64,000 bases of DNA from Buttiauxella gaviniae (GTDB taxonomy: Bacteria; Pseudomonadota; Gammaproteobacteria; Enterobacterales; Enterobacteriaceae): positions 1,922,001 through 1,986,000 of the forward strand of contig NZ_JBFMVT010000002.1 of NCBI RefSeq assembly GCF_040786275.1, in the 5' to 3' direction. The notes beneath the pieces were generated by a model, which saw only the letters and a list, made by a program, of their open reading frames with translations, did not search any database and was not told where the DNA came from. Both the position numbers and the translations under genes were made by a program. Positions 61,610-64,000 of this stretch are shown piece by piece (position 1 is the stretch's first letter; each line of letters opens with the position of its first letter).

Positions 61610-62980
61610 TTAGCGATGGTAGAGTGGTAGCCAAAGCACCAGCCGCAAGCCACCTAATGGACTGTCATCGGCTTTCACCCAGCCACGATGCTGTTGGACG
61701 GCAGTTTCTACAATGGCTAACCCCAAGCCAGTCCCACCAGATTCACGATCGCGAGCTTCATCTGTACGGTAGAACGGACGGAATATTTGCTCACGATCTT
61801 CCGGGCTTACGCCTGAACCATCATCATCAACCGTGATAGTAATCCCTTGATTATCAACGGAGAAGTTAACGGCAATTTTCGTATGCGAATAACGTAGTGC
61901 GTTACGGACAATGTTTTCTAGCGCACTTTCCAGCGAGTTAGGGTTGCCATACATCAGCCAGGGACCAGGCGGATAAGTTACCTCCAGCGATTTGCCCATT
62001 TGCTCTGCTTCAAAGGCTGCGTTATCCAACACTTCGGACCAGATTTGGTTGGCCTTCATCGTCTCGCTCGCCAGGGCGTTTTTCTGCTGATTGCGCGACA
62101 TAACCAACAGATCGTTGATCATCCCATCGAGGCGTTGCGCTTCAGTTTCGATGCGCTCCAGCTCTTTGCTTTCACCGGTTTTACGACGTAATAGCGCTGT
62201 GCCTAATTGTAAACGGGTTAGCGGTGTACGCAGTTCGTGAGAAATATCAGACAGCAGCCTTTGCTGCGTAGTCATCATCCTTTCCAGCGCGGTAATCATC
62301 TGGTTAAAACTGGCTCCGGCTGCCAGAAACTCTTGCGGTCCGGATTCAAGTTCAGGATGTTGACGCAAGTTACCCTGGGCGACTTCATCGGCGGCGTTTT
62401 TCAACTTACGCGCAGGTTTTGCCAGGCTCCACGCCAGCCATAACAGCAGCGGGGAACTCACCAGCATGGTGACAATAAGCAATAATAAAGGTCTATCAAA
62501 CAGCAGGTTTATAAAATCAGATTGGGAATTGCTTGCAGGGCGAATCTGGTAGAGCTGGTAGTTATCTTCACCATCACGTACCGAGAATGGCCCGACCAAT
62601 TCTACACGGCCATACTTTTTCTTCTGCGGATGATCGGCGTTATCGGACTGGCCGATAAAGTTACGAATGATCTGCATTTCATTACGCTGGGCGCCAATCA
62701 CTCGCCCTTCGCTGGTCACCAGTAACAAACGCTGTCCCGGAGGTGCCCATTTATCAATGGCCCGGAACAGGCGGCGCCACCACATCAGGTCGTTGGGTGG
62801 ATCGTTTTCAAGTTCCGCTTCGACATGCTGTTCAATCATGATGCCTTGACGTTGCTCATTCTCCATCAGCTCGGTCATCTGACGCGAATCCAGTTTAGGC
62901 AGCATCAGCACTAGCATTAGCACTAACGCAAGCGTCAACCAGAAGATGGCAAAAATACGCGCGGTAAGGCTACTTATCAT
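61610..62980 (-). CDS. cpxA: Envelope-stress sensor histidine kinase CpxA
   Basis: Inner-membrane kinase that senses misfolded periplasmic proteins and phosphorylates CpxR. 456 residues (E. coli 457). First span about 8-28 (IFAIFWLTLALVLMLVLML), periplasmic sensor to about 163, second span about 164-185, HAMP, then phospho-acceptor H248 (SDISHELRTPLTRL), N box NIVRNALRYS, and G boxes DDDGSGV and GGTGLGLAI. Its ATG overlaps the cpxR stop (ATGA). Confidence 0.97.
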   Translation of the reverse strand: MISSLTARIFAIFWLTLALVLMLVLMLPKLDSRQMTELMENEQRQGIMIEQHVEAELENDPPNDLMWWRRLFRAIDKWAPPGQRLLLVTSEGRVIGAQRNEMQIIRNFIGQSDNADHPQKKKYGRVELVGPFSVRDGEDNYQLYQIRPASNSQSDFINLLFDRPLLLLIVTMLVSSPLLLWLAWSLAKPARKLKNAADEVAQGNLRQHPELESGPQEFLAAGASFNQMITALERMMTTQQRLLSDISHELRTPLTRLQLGTALLRRKTGESKELERIETEAQRLDGMINDLLVMSRNQQKNALASETMKANQIWSEVLDNAAFEAEQMGKSLEVTYPPGPWLMYGNPNSLESALENIVRNALRYSHTKIAVNFSVDNQGITITVDDDGSGVSPEDREQIFRPFYRTDEARDRESGGTGLGLAIVETAVQQHRGWVKADDSPLGGLRLVLWLPLYHR

Positions 62981-63675
62981 GAAGCAGACACCATCAAATA
63001 GCCGCGGCCACGTAAAGTTTTAAACCACGGATGACCATCTTTGCGATCCGGTAACTTACGACGCAAATTGGAAATATGCATGTCGATTGCGCGGTCGAAA
63101 GGTGTCAGGCGTTTACCCAAAACTTCCTGGCTCAGGTGTTCACGCGAAACCACCTGGCCGAGATGCTGTGCCAGCAAATAAAGCAGGGTGAATTCGGTGC
63201 CGGTCAAATCCAGAGCTTGCCCGTCAAAGCTCGCTTCCTGGCGGCCAGGATTAAGACTTAGACCGTCAACTTCGACCGTTGGCGAGCCGCTGTCACTGTT
63301 TTGCTGCTGCTCACTCCAGTGTGAACGACGCAAAATGGCGCGTATGCGGGCCACCAGCTCACGATCGTTGAATGGCTTAGGCAGATAGTCATCTGCACCC
63401 AGTTCAAGGCCGAGAACGCGATCCAGTTCACTTCCCCGAGCGGTAAGCATAATCACCGGGGTCTGGTGTGATTGACGCAACTCTTTCAGCGTATCAATGC
63501 CGTTTTTCTTTGGCATCATCACGTCGAGCAATAAAAGGTCAATGGTGTCATCAAGAAGTTCCAACGCTTGTTCACCGTCGTGGGCAACAATTACGTTAAA
63601 GCCTTCCATGTCGAGCAGTTCCTTTAACAGGGAAGTAAGCTCTCGGTCATCATCAACTAGCAGAATTTTATTCAT
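62977..63675 (-). CDS. cpxR: Envelope-stress response regulator CpxR
   Basis: OmpR-family regulator, 232 residues. Receiver domain with D51 (LLLLDVMMPKKNG) and conserved T/K (TARGSE, YLPKPF); C-terminal winged helix (ISNLRRKLPDRK ... TLRGRGYLM). It activates genes for periplasmic folding and proteolysis, including the divergent cpxP. A CpxR box in the intergenic region supports autoregulation. Confidence 0.98.
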   Translation of the reverse strand: MNKILLVDDDRELTSLLKELLDMEGFNVIVAHDGEQALELLDDTIDLLLLDVMMPKKNGIDTLKELRQSHQTPVIMLTARGSELDRVLGLELGADDYLPKPFNDRELVARIRAILRRSHWSEQQQNSDSGSPTVEVDGLSLNPGRQEASFDGQALDLTGTEFTLLYLLAQHLGQVVSREHLSQEVLGKRLTPFDRAIDMHISNLRRKLPDRKDGHPWFKTLRGRGYLMVSAS

Positions 63676-63730
63676 TGTTAAATTACCTCCGAGGCAGAAA
63701 TTACGTCATCAAGGCGCGCTAATCTATGAC

Positions 63731-63745
63731 TTTACGTTGTTTTAC
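63731..63745 (-). promoter_or_regulatory. CpxR box in the cpxR-cpxP gap
   Basis: On the minus strand GTAAA-ACAAC-GTAAA matches the CpxR consensus GTAAA-N5-GTAAA exactly. It lies 56 bases upstream of cpxR and 80 upstream of cpxP, in position to control both promoters. Confidence 0.9.
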
Positions 63746-63825
63746 ACCCCCTGACGCTAGTTTGCAGCGGGAATCGTAGACTGAATCTCGTTGAATCGCA
63801 GCACAGATGATTTCAGGAGCAAGTG

Positions 63826-64000
63826 ATGCGCAATGTTACCGCTGCCGTCATGGCCTCTACATTGACTCTGATAACGCTGACCAGTCAGGCCAGAGATTTA
63901 CCGGCTAGCGATAACTGGTACCAGGGCGGTGAAGGTTTAGTTAAGCGTAATAACCTTCAGAGCCATATGTTCGAAGGGATAAACCTTACCGAACAACAGC
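63826..64000 (+). CDS. cpxP: Cpx inhibitor and periplasmic adaptor CpxP (3' end missing)
   Basis: The first 58 codons of a periplasmic protein that inhibits CpxA and binds misfolded pili. ATG 63826 after AGGAG opens [20 protein letters not shown] and then QAR, a signal peptide cut after the Ala residue, followed by the conserved [14 protein letters not shown]. The N-terminal linker after the signal differs from E. coli. The window ends inside the gene. Divergent from cpxR with a perfect CpxR box between. Confidence 0.93.
   Translation, partial: MRNVTAAVMASTLTLITLTSQARDLPASDNWYQGGEGLVKRNNLQSHMFEGINLTEQQ

Overview
The window is a stretch of an enterobacterial chromosome (order Enterobacterales, most likely family Enterobacteriaceae). 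Most proteins are near full-length matches, from memory, to Escherichia coli K-12 proteins. The lipopolysaccharide (LPS) core genes (waaE, wabG, wabH, wabN) instead match the Klebsiella/Serratia type. I cannot fix the genus. I see no tRNA, rRNA, insertion sequence, prophage or CRISPR array. The window starts inside yihI and ends inside cpxP.

Layout. (a) 1-8.4 kb: yihI, a possible 44-residue membrane protein, hemN, the nitrogen regulon block glnG-glnL-glnA with its sigma-54 promoter and NtrC sites, and typA. (b) 8.4-9.9 kb: a small AT-rich accessory insert with two overlapping genes (DUF3289-like and DUF943-like) where E. coli has the yihL-yihW sulfoquinovose region. (c) 10-13 kb: yihX-yihY-dtd-fabY. 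(d) 13-34 kb: yicH, xanP, gltS, recG-trmH-spoT-rpoZ-gmk, ligB, yicG, yicC, rph-pyrE, slmA, dut-coaBC, radC, rpmB-rpmG, mutM. (e) 33.7-48.1 kb: coaD and the LPS core cluster, from waaE-waaA through glycosyltransferases, the ligase and heptosyltransferases to hldD. (f) 48.3-53.8 kb: kbl-tdh and a further envelope-sugar module of three genes. (g) 53.8-64 kb: yibQ-envC-gpmI, yibN-grxC-secB-gpsA-cysE, trmL, cpxA-cpxR and divergent cpxP.

How the genes work together. glnA-glnL-glnG form a nitrogen-sensing circuit whose promoter elements are all visible. recG to gmk form a run on one strand that includes the ppGpp enzyme SpoT and RNA polymerase omega. The waa genes predict a Klebsiella-like core: two heptoses (WaaC, WaaF) plus a third (WaaQ), a glucose on heptose I (WaaE), galacturonate (WabG), glucosamine made by GlcNAc transfer and deacetylation (WabH, WabN), and a variable AT-rich outer part with the O-antigen ligase. 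EnvC, YibQ and the Cpx system add cell-division and envelope-stress functions.

Notable points. ERIC-type repeats sit at three gene junctions. One appears to have lengthened the HldD C-terminus and to provide the waaF ribosome-binding site. Another lies between the pyrE attenuator and the pyrE start. The best candidate for a poorly described system is the DUF3289/DUF943 pair, followed by the three-gene sugar module between tdh and yibQ.
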